Source: Hydractinia symbiolongicarpus (taxonomy: Eukaryota > Cnidaria > Hydrozoa > Anthoathecata > Hydractiniidae). Taken from it: 64,000 bases of DNA. Within the stretch, counting starts at the first letter, position 1. Each line of letters opens with the position of its first letter. Of this stretch, positions 26,101 through 36,300 are shown one piece after another. Under the pieces are notes generated by a model, which worked only from the letters and a program-made list of their open reading frames with translations, searched no databases and was not told the DNA's origin. The DNA lies in the NCBI RefSeq assembly GCF_029227915.1, contig NC_079884.1:22196001-22260000 (forward strand). The letters run 5' to 3'. Position numbers and translations under genes: made by a program.

Positions 26101-28448
26101 TTGGCTGTGCTTACACATTAGCAAATTATGACAACAAAATATAGTTACCTTTTTATCTGATGTTTTGTCAGCCTCATTGTTTCTGCAACGCTGCTTCCAA
26201 AATTCATCAATAGCATCTTGACAGCTGATTAAATGTAATTCAGGCTCCCATGTATCTTTCCATGCTACCCGAAAATATTTCAACCCATCCTAGAAAACAC
26301 ACAAGAAAGGTTGTATGCCATAAAATATTTAAATTTCAAATTCAAAGTTTAACAAATTTTTCTTTTGCATAATTTTTAATCACCGATATTTCAGGCCAAA
26401 ACAGAATTAACTAAATGTAACCTTATTTTCTCCCAAACATTTAGCACTTACATTTATTAATGTAGTGATTTATATACTCAAAGTAAAGTACTTTTGACAT
26501 GGAATTAATTTGGTGATTTTTTTAACCAAGTTCCACATGTTTTATCCCGCACAGTTTTTTACCCTTAATAATAATGTATAACAAGTGTCCATGTACATTC
26601 TGTGGAATAACAGCAAAAAATACTAACAAAAGGAAGCCCATTAATGTTTTTAGGATTTATTAAGGTTTGTTTCTTACTATGGGCTAATGTTATATGTTTA
26701 CAACATGTTTTATATTTTATTGTTATTTGTAAAAAATATTGATGTTTCAAACCTCTTTAAAATTATTTTGTCTGGCTTTAATCCCGCAATACTTGAGCTC
26801 TTTCCAAGGTCCTTTATAACTCTTTATAAATACAATGTTATTTATTTACAAGCTACCAAGCTACAAGTAGCAATATTCTGTAGGCTAGTTTGTCACAATC
26901 ATCTTCTGTAAAATTTATACTAGATTGCTTCTATTTTTTAATTGTGTTCCAGTTGCTAACATATTATATATACTCAATTTTTTGATGGTTATATATACAT
27001 AATTGATATACTTCTCAAGTCAAAGTGTTGAAAAGGTATCTAATATAAATTTTAGCCCAACAGAGTATACTTACACATTCACTAATAAAAAATAAATCAG
27101 GGCTGTAAGTCTTTTTTATATTTTAAAACTAGTTATAGGTTTAAAATATAAAAAAGTGTGAAACAGATTCACATTTAACTGGTACTGCTTGCCGATAATA
27201 ACACAGTGGGCAAACTATACTTCACAGTGGGCAAACTCACAAGATCGATGAAGCAGTGGAATTAATCTTTCTTAACTAGTTGGCCTTAGCAGAGTGCTCG
27301 CCTCCAGGCACAAGATCATGGGTTCAATCCTAGGTAGAGTCATGGAAGAGACTATAGAACTGTAAAATGATTCTTTTCTGTTCAAAATTCAGCATGAAAA
27401 TAGGATTAATATCTTAGACAGTTGTCTGTCAGTCAGGGAAACTTTTAAATATATATTCTGCCACATTAAAAACAAAATATATCAAGATTCACAAACTTAA
27501 GTTGAAATTTACAATTTTTTTAGTGCCACGAAGCAAGTATGTGTGGCCACCTCTGATTATTTTAAATTTTCAAAAAAATTGATGAACGGAACATGTATTT
27601 TTACACGGAAACTGTTCTGCCCGAAATAATAAACCTTGCCTGGATTTTGTATGGCAGCTTGCCCAATTTATAAACAGGACAGAAAATACATAATCAGGGC
27701 AACATAATCAGGACAGGCTGGCTGACGTAGGACAGTTAATAAATATTATTTGGCAATTATAAAACGAACATAATTGTGGCAAAAAAATGTGTACATAATC
27801 CGGCCAGGAACATATATATATATAAACAGGTCGTTCTCACAATCTGGGCAGAACAAAACTCCCTTCATAATCATCATCATCATTCTCACCTTAACGTCCG
27901 TTTTCCATGCTAGCATGGGTTGGACAGGGTATATTAATGACCCTCTTCCAATCTGATCTAGACTATGTTAGATCTAAACTCAACTTCCTCTGTATCAAGT
28001 CTGTCCCTTGCTGCTTAAATGTGCTGCTAGAGAAACAACATAAAATCTATGTTTATTTTGATTGTATACATTTTATTAGGCCTGTTGCAGGTAAATTAAA
28101 CTATAGCTAACTTATCTAAAAATGTGCTTTTTTATAAACCCTTAAGCCTTCATTAAATAATTATGGTAAAACATGATGCTACCCAAGGAATAAAAGCCGT
28201 ATAATAGGATTCAATGTATAACACAGCATAGTTAAGCCATGATTCGCTTATTTAAGCTTTATTAGACGTTTAATTTGACGGTAGCATTGTAATTATACTG
28301 TGAACACCATCACCATATTTAAAAAGTTTTTCCTGACTGGTGTTCAAAAGTCGTCTAGTAATAAAAAAGAATTTTTATGAAGCAAAAAGCAAACCTCAGC
28401 AGTATAAACGTCAATGATCTTCTTGATTGCTGCAATAGTGCCTTCCAT
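23141..28448 (-). CDS. Chromodomain protein with multiple LC8-like TQ motifs, 4 exons, 708 aa
   Basis: Exons in transcript order: 28395-28448, 26149-26289, 24665-25951, 23141-23785; all junctions are phase 0. Exon 1 starts at an ATG and, joined to exon 2, gives a chromodomain at residues about 5-52: IKKIIDVYTAE + DGLKYFRVAWKDTWEPE, then LISCQDAIDEFWKQR. Chromodomains generally bind methylated lysine in histone tails, so a chromatin role is the default expectation. Residues about 71-303 (exon 3) contain ten [T/I/V]-Q-[C/Y/F/V/S] motifs in acidic/serine context, a pattern known from multivalent ligands of dynein light chain LC8. A CSYC pair lies near residue 126. Exon 4 starts with the basic PSKRGRKRN and HIKRKK, which look like an AT-hook or nuclear signal. 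The rest is low-complexity, Ser/Thr/Asn-rich and probably disordered. I do not recognise a named orthologue. The exon 1 donor (gtttgc) is weak, but frame and domain both support the join. Confidence 0.8.
24108..24188. repeat. GCGCA-rich low-complexity stretch with a duplicated 16-mer (chromodomain gene intron 3)
   Basis: gcgcatccaggttta occurs twice in direct succession near 24136-24166, surrounded by further agcgcac units. It is CpG-rich relative to the window and non-coding. Confidence 0.6.
25240..25935 (-). other. Array of about ten LC8-like short linear motifs in the chromodomain protein
   Basis: Motif cores in protein order: CQTQSH, SSIQCN, SSVQCE, ISTQCN, RSIQVN, AMTQYE, AATQCK, SSTQFV, SSTQYE, IGIQCN, with glutamines at residues about 75, 88, 142, 157, 218, 242, 255, 268, 279 and 301. 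Spacing in the dense part is 11-24 residues. LC8 (DYNLL) ligands typically carry [T/I/V]-Q-[T/V/C/S] with acidic or polar flanks. Seven of the ten fit that core; the three TQY/TQF copies fit less well. Many are also TQ sites, so an ATM/ATR-type SQ/TQ cluster is the alternative reading. Confidence 0.55.
27279..27445 (+). mobile_element. tRNA-derived SINE, copy 2 (chromodomain gene intron 1)
   Basis: Related over its length to 13299-13460: A-box-like agcagagtgc near 27288-27297 and a good B-box GGTTCAATCC at 27321-27330, followed by a body with agagactata, gattcttttctg and aataggattaatatctta. It lacks the 3' part and TAA tail of copy 1, so it is probably truncated. Inserted on the plus strand, opposite to the host gene. 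Confidence 0.7.
27866..28020 (-). mobile_element. SINE-type repeat with CATGCTAGCATG core and (ATG)n tail
   Basis: On the plus strand (cat)n precedes cttaacgtccgttttcc, then the perfect palindrome CATGCTAGCATG and ggttggac. I recall this core and the trinucleotide tail from SINE families in cephalopods and other marine invertebrates. The ATG-repeat tail on the minus strand indicates minus orientation. The boundary at the 28020 side is approximate. Confidence 0.55.
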
Positions 28449-29039
28449 GTTCTTCTTTGTACTTTTTTTAGCTATAACTGCATGGCAGTCATAAAGCTTC
28501 CTTATCATTTTTTGTTACGCTTTCGTTTTTACTGCGAAATATACCATTATGGTTTCGTGTAAAAAGATTCGTTCTTTAAATCTCCCCCGCCTTGGCAAAA
28601 TAAGTTAAAACGATTTTTTGGAACATACAACCTTTTCTATTTTAGAAGACGCATTAATACCATGTTAGAAAGCATTTTTAGTTTCTTCCTTTCGGGTTTT
28701 ATACAAACCCTGCGGAGTTAGCTCCTCTAAAATTACATTGAAGAAGTTAACTCTGTCCCAAGAGGGGGATTCTTTCTTTTTTGACAGTGCTTTAGCGGTT
28801 TTGACATCTAAAGACAAGGTTCCAGTAACAAGTTAATTCACTGGTCCTGATTTTAAATGAAGAAGACTGTATTGATTTAGTTAAAAGGTAAAGAGAAAAA
28901 GAAACCTGACGAAGATGACTTTTGAAACACATTGCAGTTTTTAATTACAAAGATACACGATAAAACTCGGTGCAGTTAAATCAGATTCAAATGTTTTAAA
29001 TCTACACATGTAGTACACGTATTACAAAAAAAACTTCGT

Positions 29040-29150
29040 TTCTAGATAGTTCTTTATCGCCGTTTCGGCAAAAGAAGGCAACACAAGGTGCTCTGGGAAC
29101 GAGGATCATTTTCCGTCCCCCGGGCCACTGGGGACGAGGAAGAGGGGGAG
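29040..29150 (-). repeat. Dispersed repeat fragment with CCTCGTYCCCAG ends
   Basis: On the minus strand two copies of the CCTCGTCCCCAG/CCTCGTTCCCAG motif flank a short GC-rich segment, followed by gccttcttttgccgaaac. Similar motifs recur near 20086 (aggctggggacga), 59233, 59400, 60833 and 61062. It looks like the end of a small non-autonomous repeat family; it is non-coding. Confidence 0.4.
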
Positions 29151-29659
29151 AATACGCAAAATGTAAGCCCATAAACACCGCGAAGAAGTGCAATATAACA
29201 CATCATGTGCTTTTGTCACAAAAAGCTGGAAGAAATGCAAAATGAATGTAATGATGATTGATGGTCACCAAGTTTATTAATCTTATTGTTTGCAAAGTTG
29301 TGGCGAGAGTGCAGACTCGTCAAAAACTTCCATACAGCTAGTTAGCTAGCTACCTACATAAGTGACTTTCGAATTAATTAGGTGCTTGATAACATCGAGA
29401 AACTCCCCAAATTATTTCGAAACTTCCCGAAACAACTTTCGTAGTATATATAGCAAGGGAATTGTGTGACTTCATTGATTATATATTTATAAGGCAAGTT
29501 ATCACGATCAAATAAAGCTTCTTGGTTTGATAAATCCCCCCACTGCTTTGTTGTGCCCTACCTGGACCAGGCCTGCTAAAATTTGTATATACATTTCTGT
29601 TAACAGAAGAGAATGTAACTATGAAATTAATTTTATCTGTAGTGCCTTTATCCTTATAA

Positions 29660-30236
29660 TAAATCAGAGAGTGTGTCTGTCTGTGATAGGCAAAGTGGAT
29701 GTGTTCATTTTTCTTTGATTTAGCCGAAAGAACTCATGTCTCAAATGTTGAATTTTCTAACGTTACGGCGCGATGTCAATATCACTACTTTAAATTAATA
29801 CAGCCATTACAGTGTAACTCAAACTTTGAGGCTAAATAACTTGGAAATGAGGTAGTGATGGCAGTCATTTTTTACCGCTTTGGTAATGGACGGGTTGATG
29901 ATGTCATCAAAGAACCTTTAAACCCCAATATGTCAAAGTTACATGATCCTATACATTTTCTTGACCAGCGTTTCAAGATCTATAAAGGCAACAGTTATAC
30001 AAATTCCTAAAGAAAACTTTTTGTGTTTTGGCGGACCTTTGCTGACGTCATCACAATTTTTAAACCTTAACCATTCATCAAAAGCTCTTAATCCCATACA
30101 TTTTTTATCAGAGTTTCAAGCTCTAAACAATTGAGGCAACAAGTAAATAAATTGCCTAAAAAACATTTAAGTCGTGGTTCTCTTTTCCATTGTTCTCCTG
30201 CCTAGGTGGATTTTTCCACGGGCCTAATGGACTAGT
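29660..30236 (+). repeat. 570-bp dispersed repeat (CTGTCTG start, CCACGGG...ACTAGT end)
   Basis: Starts near aatcagagagtgtgtctgtc and ends at gtggatttttccacggg ... ctaatggactagt. It shares both ends with the short copy at 20617-20757. The middle has two loosely repeated halves (ttgatgatgtcatc...aaacctttaaacccc and ctgacgtcatcac...ttaaacctta). No coding capacity. Confidence 0.5.
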
Positions 30237-30368
30237 TTGGGTATATATTTGTGTTTGTTGTATAAAATACTTTTAGTAACTTCACTTTTTCCTTTTATAC
30301 GGGTATTCAAATTTTTGATTCTAGAAGATAAATATTACTTTTTTTCCTCTAGAATATAAAATACATAT

Positions 30369-33300
30369 ATGGCTGTTTTGTCACAGGGTCAGCTGCAAAG
30401 ACTTAAAGAGCATAAATATGCTGCTGAAGGAAGATCTCTCACAGAATTTATTTTTCAACCTTTTTGGAATTGGGTTGTCACATTAATGCCATTGTGGGTG
30501 GCACCAAATTTAATAACAATCAGTGGTTTAATTATTAATGTCTTTACCTGCTCCATGGTTTTGTTGTATTCACCACAAGCAAAGTCCAATGATGTAAGTA
30601 GATGTACAATGATTCATTTGATGTTTCTTTCTACTTAAGCCTTGAAATCTAATGTGAATTAGGGTCAAATCTTTTTTTTTTCACTTTCACAGCATTGTTA
30701 CAGCTCTCAATGATTTTCATTTACAAAATGTTTATTTTTGAATGAATTATTTCTAGCCATCATATTTATAGCAATGCACTGAAAATACCACTGTACTTAA
30801 ATGTTGAATTTTAATTTATTGTGGTGGCATAAAATCAATAAAACGTCTACTCTTTAATCTTTTTAGTAAAAATATAACATTTTAAAAGTTGGAATAACAA
30901 GTGTTCGATCTTATACTTTTTTTTCAATTTTTTGTGGGAGAAGTTTACCTAATTATTATTTTAAGTAAGCATTCCTTGACTGTCTAGCTTCTTAATAATA
31001 TAACCCTCTCAAAAAAAGACAATGCTATAAATTCTAGTCTAATGAACATGAAAATTAAAGAAGGGTTTGTTATTAATCTTATTATTTTAGTTAACTTTTG
31101 CTGCTTGTCAAATTTGTTTTCCCTGATAAAATAACAGGGTTTTTTTCTTTTGTTTTTCAGGATTTTGCCAATACTTGCCCGTTTTTATGTGCAGAAAACA
31201 CAACATACATTATGACCCATTTATACTACTAATAAAAAGTAGAAATATAATGGAAAAATATTGGAATGGAAATGTAATGGAAATTTCCTCAATGTTAAAA
31301 TTTTCCAAGGCATTACCAAAAATGCTGATGTTGGAAAAATACAATTATGCTAGTTTATTCCTTTTGTCTTTTACTATACAATTGTGCTAAGTTTATTGTC
31401 ATAACTATAATTCTGTCAAAAGTTATGGAAAGTGGACACCTTATGCCTCCCCATACTTTTAAAAGTGCTAAAAAAATTCGTACCTATTAGTGTTAAAGCA
31501 ATTTAGTTTAACTATTTTTATGAAACACCGTTGTTTAAACTTTTATTTTTTAATTTTGTTTTTAGGTTCCAAGTTACATGTTTATATTGTGTGCTGTGGG
31601 ATTGTTTTTATATCAAACCCTTGATGCCATTGATGGTAAGCAAGCCCGTCGTACTGGCACATCTTCACCAATGGGAGAGTTATTTGACCATGGATGTGAT
31701 GCTGTATCAACAATTTTCTTAACAACTTCAGTAGCATGTGCTTTATCATTGGGTTCACATCCCAACACATTATTCTTTTTCTTTGTGAATAACGTAGCTC
31801 TCTTTTATCTGGCTCACTGGCAAACATATTGCTCCGGAAAACTAATATTTGGAGTGTAAGTACCAACAACCTGCTTCTGTTTTTGTTGTCACTGATTTAT
31901 TCATATTATGCAAAAGTAGTTTCTTGTTTGACCTATATATAGCTTTAGACCTTAAGGTGGTAGGGCTATAGATGTTTTGTAAGGGGTCATCTACAAAATT
32001 CGTAGCAATTCGTATAAAAAAAATTTGTATATGCTATACGAATTTTCTTTTGCCATACAGTAATTAAATTCGTATGAAATTTTTCTAAATTCGTATAAAA
32101 TTCGTATGAGTTTTTAATTAAATTCGTATGAGTTTTAAATTAAATTCATATGAGTTTTAAATTAAATTCGTATGAGTTTAAAAAAATTCGTATGAGCTTT
32201 AAATTAAATTTGTATAAGTTTTAAATTAAATTCGTATGAGTTAAATTCGTACGAGTTTAACAAAAAATTCGTATGAGATTTTAATTAGATGCGTATGGTT
32301 TTAAAAAAAAGAAAATCGTTTGACATTGTATTAATTTTTTAAATTAAATTTTTTAGATTGCATTTTCAAAAGTTGAAAAACGAAAAACGGCGATAGAAAT
32401 GTTTTTTTAGATCGCATTTTAAAAGTTTAAAAACGAAAAACGGCGATAGAAATGTTTTTTTAGATCGCATTCTAAAAGTTTAAAAACGAAAAACGGCGAT
32501 AGAAATGTTTTTTTAGATTGCATTTTCAAAAGTTGAAAAACGAAAAACGGCGATAGAAATGTTTTTTTAGATCGCATTTTCAAAAGTTTTAAAACGAAAA
32601 ACATTGTGGGAAATGTTTTTTTTTAGATCGCACGTTAAAAGTTTAAAAACGAAAAACGGCGATAGAAATGTTTTTTTAGATCGCATTCTAAAAGTTTAAA
32701 AACGAAAAACGGCGATAGAAATGTTTTTTTAGATTGCATTTTCAAAAGTTGAAAAACGAAAAACGGCGATAGAAATGTTTTTTTAGATCGCATTTTCAAA
32801 AGTTTTAAAACGAAAAACATTGTGGGAAATGTTTTTTTTTAGATCGCACGTTAAAAGTTGAAAAACGAAAAACGGCGATAGAAATGTTTTTTTTTAGATC
32901 GCACGTTAAAAGTTGAAAAACGAAAAACGGCGATAGAAATATTTTTTTAGATCGCATTTAAAAAGTTTTAAAACGAAAAACGGCGATAGAAATGTTTTTT
33001 TTTAGATCGCACGTTAAAAGTTAAAAAACGAAAAACGGCGATAGAAATGTTTTTTTTTAGATCGCACGTTAAAAGTTGAAAAACGAAAAACGGCGATAGA
33101 AATGTTTTTTTTTAGATCGCATTTTAAAAGTTGAAAAACAAAAAACGGCGATAGAAATGTTTTTTTTAGATCGCATTTTAAAAGTTTAAAAACGAAAAAC
33201 GGCGATATAAATGTTTTTTAGATCGCACTTTCAAAAGTGTAAAAACGAAATATAATTCGTATGAAAATTCGTATAAAAGAGAATATAATTCGAATGACAA

Positions 33301-36300
33301 TTCGTATGAAAGAGAATATAATTCGTATGACAATTCGTATGAAAATCGTATAAAAGAGAATATAATTCGTATGACAATTCGTATGAAAATCGTATAAAAG
33401 AGAATATAATTCGTATGACAATTCGTATGAAAATCGTATAAAATTCGTATTAGATTTTTTAAAAATCGTATAACTATTTAACACTATACGAATTGTATAC
33501 GATTTTTATACGAATTAAAAGCAATTAAATTCGTATATATTCGTATAAAATATCATACGAAATTTGTAGACGACCCCTAAGCAATCTTTGTTCGTATGTC
33601 TATACTTAGGCAAAAATTGGACGTGGACAAATAAACACAATATTTGATACAACATGGTGCACCACGTGTTGTACTATATGTTTTGTAAAGTGCCCATGAT
33701 TTTAAGTGGTATAAAGCAAGAGTTTTATTTTAAGTAATGCCCTTGGCAAACTTACTACTTTCATCATAAATTTACGCTCCCACACATTTTATAGCAATAT
33801 ATTAGTGTTCTCACTGTACATTACACCTTGTTTCCAATGTGGTCCTTTTGTTAGTGAAATGAGAGTTTTTATGTTTTTGCTACCCTCTAAAATTAAAACA
33901 AAACAGGAAAGTAAAATAGCTTTTTCAATTTTTTTTTAACCTTTGCTGAAATCATTATATCACATGAATTAAATTGACTGACAGAAGGTCAGAATTAGCC
34001 AATCACAATTTGCTTTTAACCAATCAAACTAAATTCCTGCAGGCAAATTCACAGCTGAGTTTGCTTTCTTTGAATGTGAATTTGAATCTTGTATGATTTT
34101 AATAGCTCTAAAAAGAATTATGTCCTTGTCCTTTATACCCCTGTGCTATTGCTATCTTTGCAGTAAAAATCCTTTACTTTCATCATTATAAAAATACGGT
34201 CATTATAAATAATTCTGGAAACAATCTCCATGCTATTTCTTTAACACAAACCTGGATAGACTCTCTGAGAGAAATATCTGGTAATTTTATACCAAGAAAA
34301 CCAGATATACTTCATTTATTACACATTGGAGAATGAACACACACTCTAATCAAGTCTTTCATGTGTGAGCACCCCATTCATGGCTAGACCTTTTTTATTG
34401 TTTTTTATAACTTTTCAGTTAGTGATGTTCTATCTAGTATCTAGCCATAACCCTAAATGGACATTTCAGCAAAGATTTCAGTATGAACTGTTCTTTAACA
34501 GGCTGCTTTTTTTTCTTATGAAATTCATTTTTTTTTTAATTGCCATTGCAAAAACTCGATTTCCTTAACATATTAGTAGGGTGTGCATATAAAAGATAAC
34601 CCCTTCTTCAGAACCTTATACAGATTGACAAAATGTTATTTATCAAGAGATTTTGTTTCTTAGGTTGGATGTTACAGAAGCACAAGTTGAAGCCTCTATA
34701 GGATATGTCATTGCTGGTTTATTCGGTCCTCAACTTTTTTTAAATAAGGTACAGAATCATTATGGTACATCCATGCAGTTTTTAGTTTAATAGTAATAGT
34801 TGTATAATAACGAAAACAGATTATTAACAGTTTGTCATTTCTCTGACATATATACTTCAAGGATTCAAAATGTAATTAACAGACAAGATGCATGATAACT
34901 TAAAATATTTTTATGCCATATAGTTACAAATAATGTAGCTATAACATGCCATCAAAGGATATAAATGTCCACTCTCTCTACCAGCTCATTCCATTTTTGA
35001 GTGTGACAATATTTCCCTATTACACCTAATAAAATGATTATGCAAATTTCGATGATTTTTACAACACTTTATATTAAAAGATAAATTCAATAATTTGTCA
35101 ATCCTCTGAACATTTAAATGAATGAGAGTATTTCAAACAGGAATAAATAAAACAATTTTGCAAATTTCAATGATTTTACTTAGACCTTAAAGTTAGAACT
35201 AATGATGAATTTAATAATCTGTCAATCCTCTGAATATTTAAATGAGGAGACATTTATTTTCTGATGTTGAGAATATTTCTACTGAGAATAAATAAAACAA
35301 TTTTGCAAATTTCAATGATTTTACCTAGACCTTAAAGTTAGAACTAATGATGAATTTAATAATCTGTCAATCCTCTGAATTTTTAAATGAGGAGACGTTT
35401 ATTTTCTGATGTTGAGAATATTTCTAACGAGAATAAATTAGCGATTTTCCAAGTTTCAATGATTTTTACTAACTTTAAGTTTGAACTGATGATGAATTTA
35501 ATAATCTGTCAATCCTCTGAATATTTAAATGAGGAGACATTTATTTTCTGATGTTGAGAATATTTCTACTGAGAATAAATAAAACAATTTTGCAAGTTTC
35601 AATGATTTTTACTAACTTTAAGTTTGAACTGATGATGAAATTAATAATCTGTCAATCCTCTGAATATATAAATGAGGAGACGTTTATTTTCTGATGTTGA
35701 GAATATTTCTAACGAGAATAAATTAGCGATTTTGCAAGTTTCAATGATTTTTACTAACTTTAAGTTTGAGCTGATGATGAATTTAATAATCTGTCAATGC
35801 TCTGAATATTTGAGGTTACTGTAAAGGAAACAAATTTTTTTTTTAGGTTTTTTGCAAAAAAAATATGACATATAGAAAAAAAAAATTCTCTTTCGAATGA
35901 CATGTTTTATATTCCATGAAAACATTTGGAACATCCCTTTTTTCTGGAAAAAGCCTTTTCAGAGGTGTTATATTCTTCACACCTTCGACAAAATATGTGC
36001 AAAATGAGTTGGGCATATTTTTTGTAAACATTATGCATGATATGGAACTCCCGTTTAAAAATATGCATAATAATATTATTTAGATAGTTTACTTTCACCA
36101 TCTTGTCTTGGGCATTTTTTAATTGCGCTATGTTTATAAAGCTGTGTCTTGTAACCCTGACTTCTGTCTAATAATAATTTTGAACGCGCGCACGCATATT
36201 CAGCATAATGAAAAGTTCGCACTTCTATCATCTTTCTGCACACTCAGTTAACACATTTTCATAACACCTATGAAAATCTTTAAAAACAAATATCTCGTTA

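Larger units (their letters stand above)
26290..28394. other. First intron of the chromodomain gene
   Basis: A 2.1 kb intron holding a tRNA-derived SINE (27279-27445), a stretch of loosely repeated ataatcaggac-like units (about 27605-27850) and a second SINE-type repeat (27866-28020). No exon was recognised. Confidence 0.6.
26149..28448 (-). other. Chromodomain encoded across exons 1 and 2
   Basis: The split domain reads across the 28395/26289 junction. Compared with typical chromodomains (WKGY plus about five residues before TWEPE), this one goes directly from WK to DTWEPE, so the loop between the second and third strands is shortened and the canonical Gly-Tyr is absent. Candidate cage aromatics that remain are Tyr/Phe in KYFRVAW, that Trp, and the Trp of TWEPE. 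Confidence 0.8.
28449..30368. promoter_or_regulatory. Intergenic region between divergent chromodomain and CEPT1 genes
   Basis: 1.9 kb between the two start codons, so it should contain both promoters. It also contains a repeat fragment with CCTCGTTCCCAG-type ends (about 29040-29150) and a 570-bp dispersed repeat (about 29660-30236). A TATA-like string (tatatatagc) is near 29446. A splice-acceptor-like ttcctctag at 30343-30351, just before the CEPT1 ATG, hints at a 5' UTR intron. Confidence 0.4.

Noticed and set aside
32419-32820. Two identical 61-codon minus-strand frames
   Set aside because: By-products of the 54-bp tandem repeat; AT-rich, with no family resemblance or splice context.
33218-33484. 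88-codon minus-strand frame rich in Ile/Arg/Tyr
   Set aside because: A translation of TTCGTAT repeats in the arm of TIR element 1.
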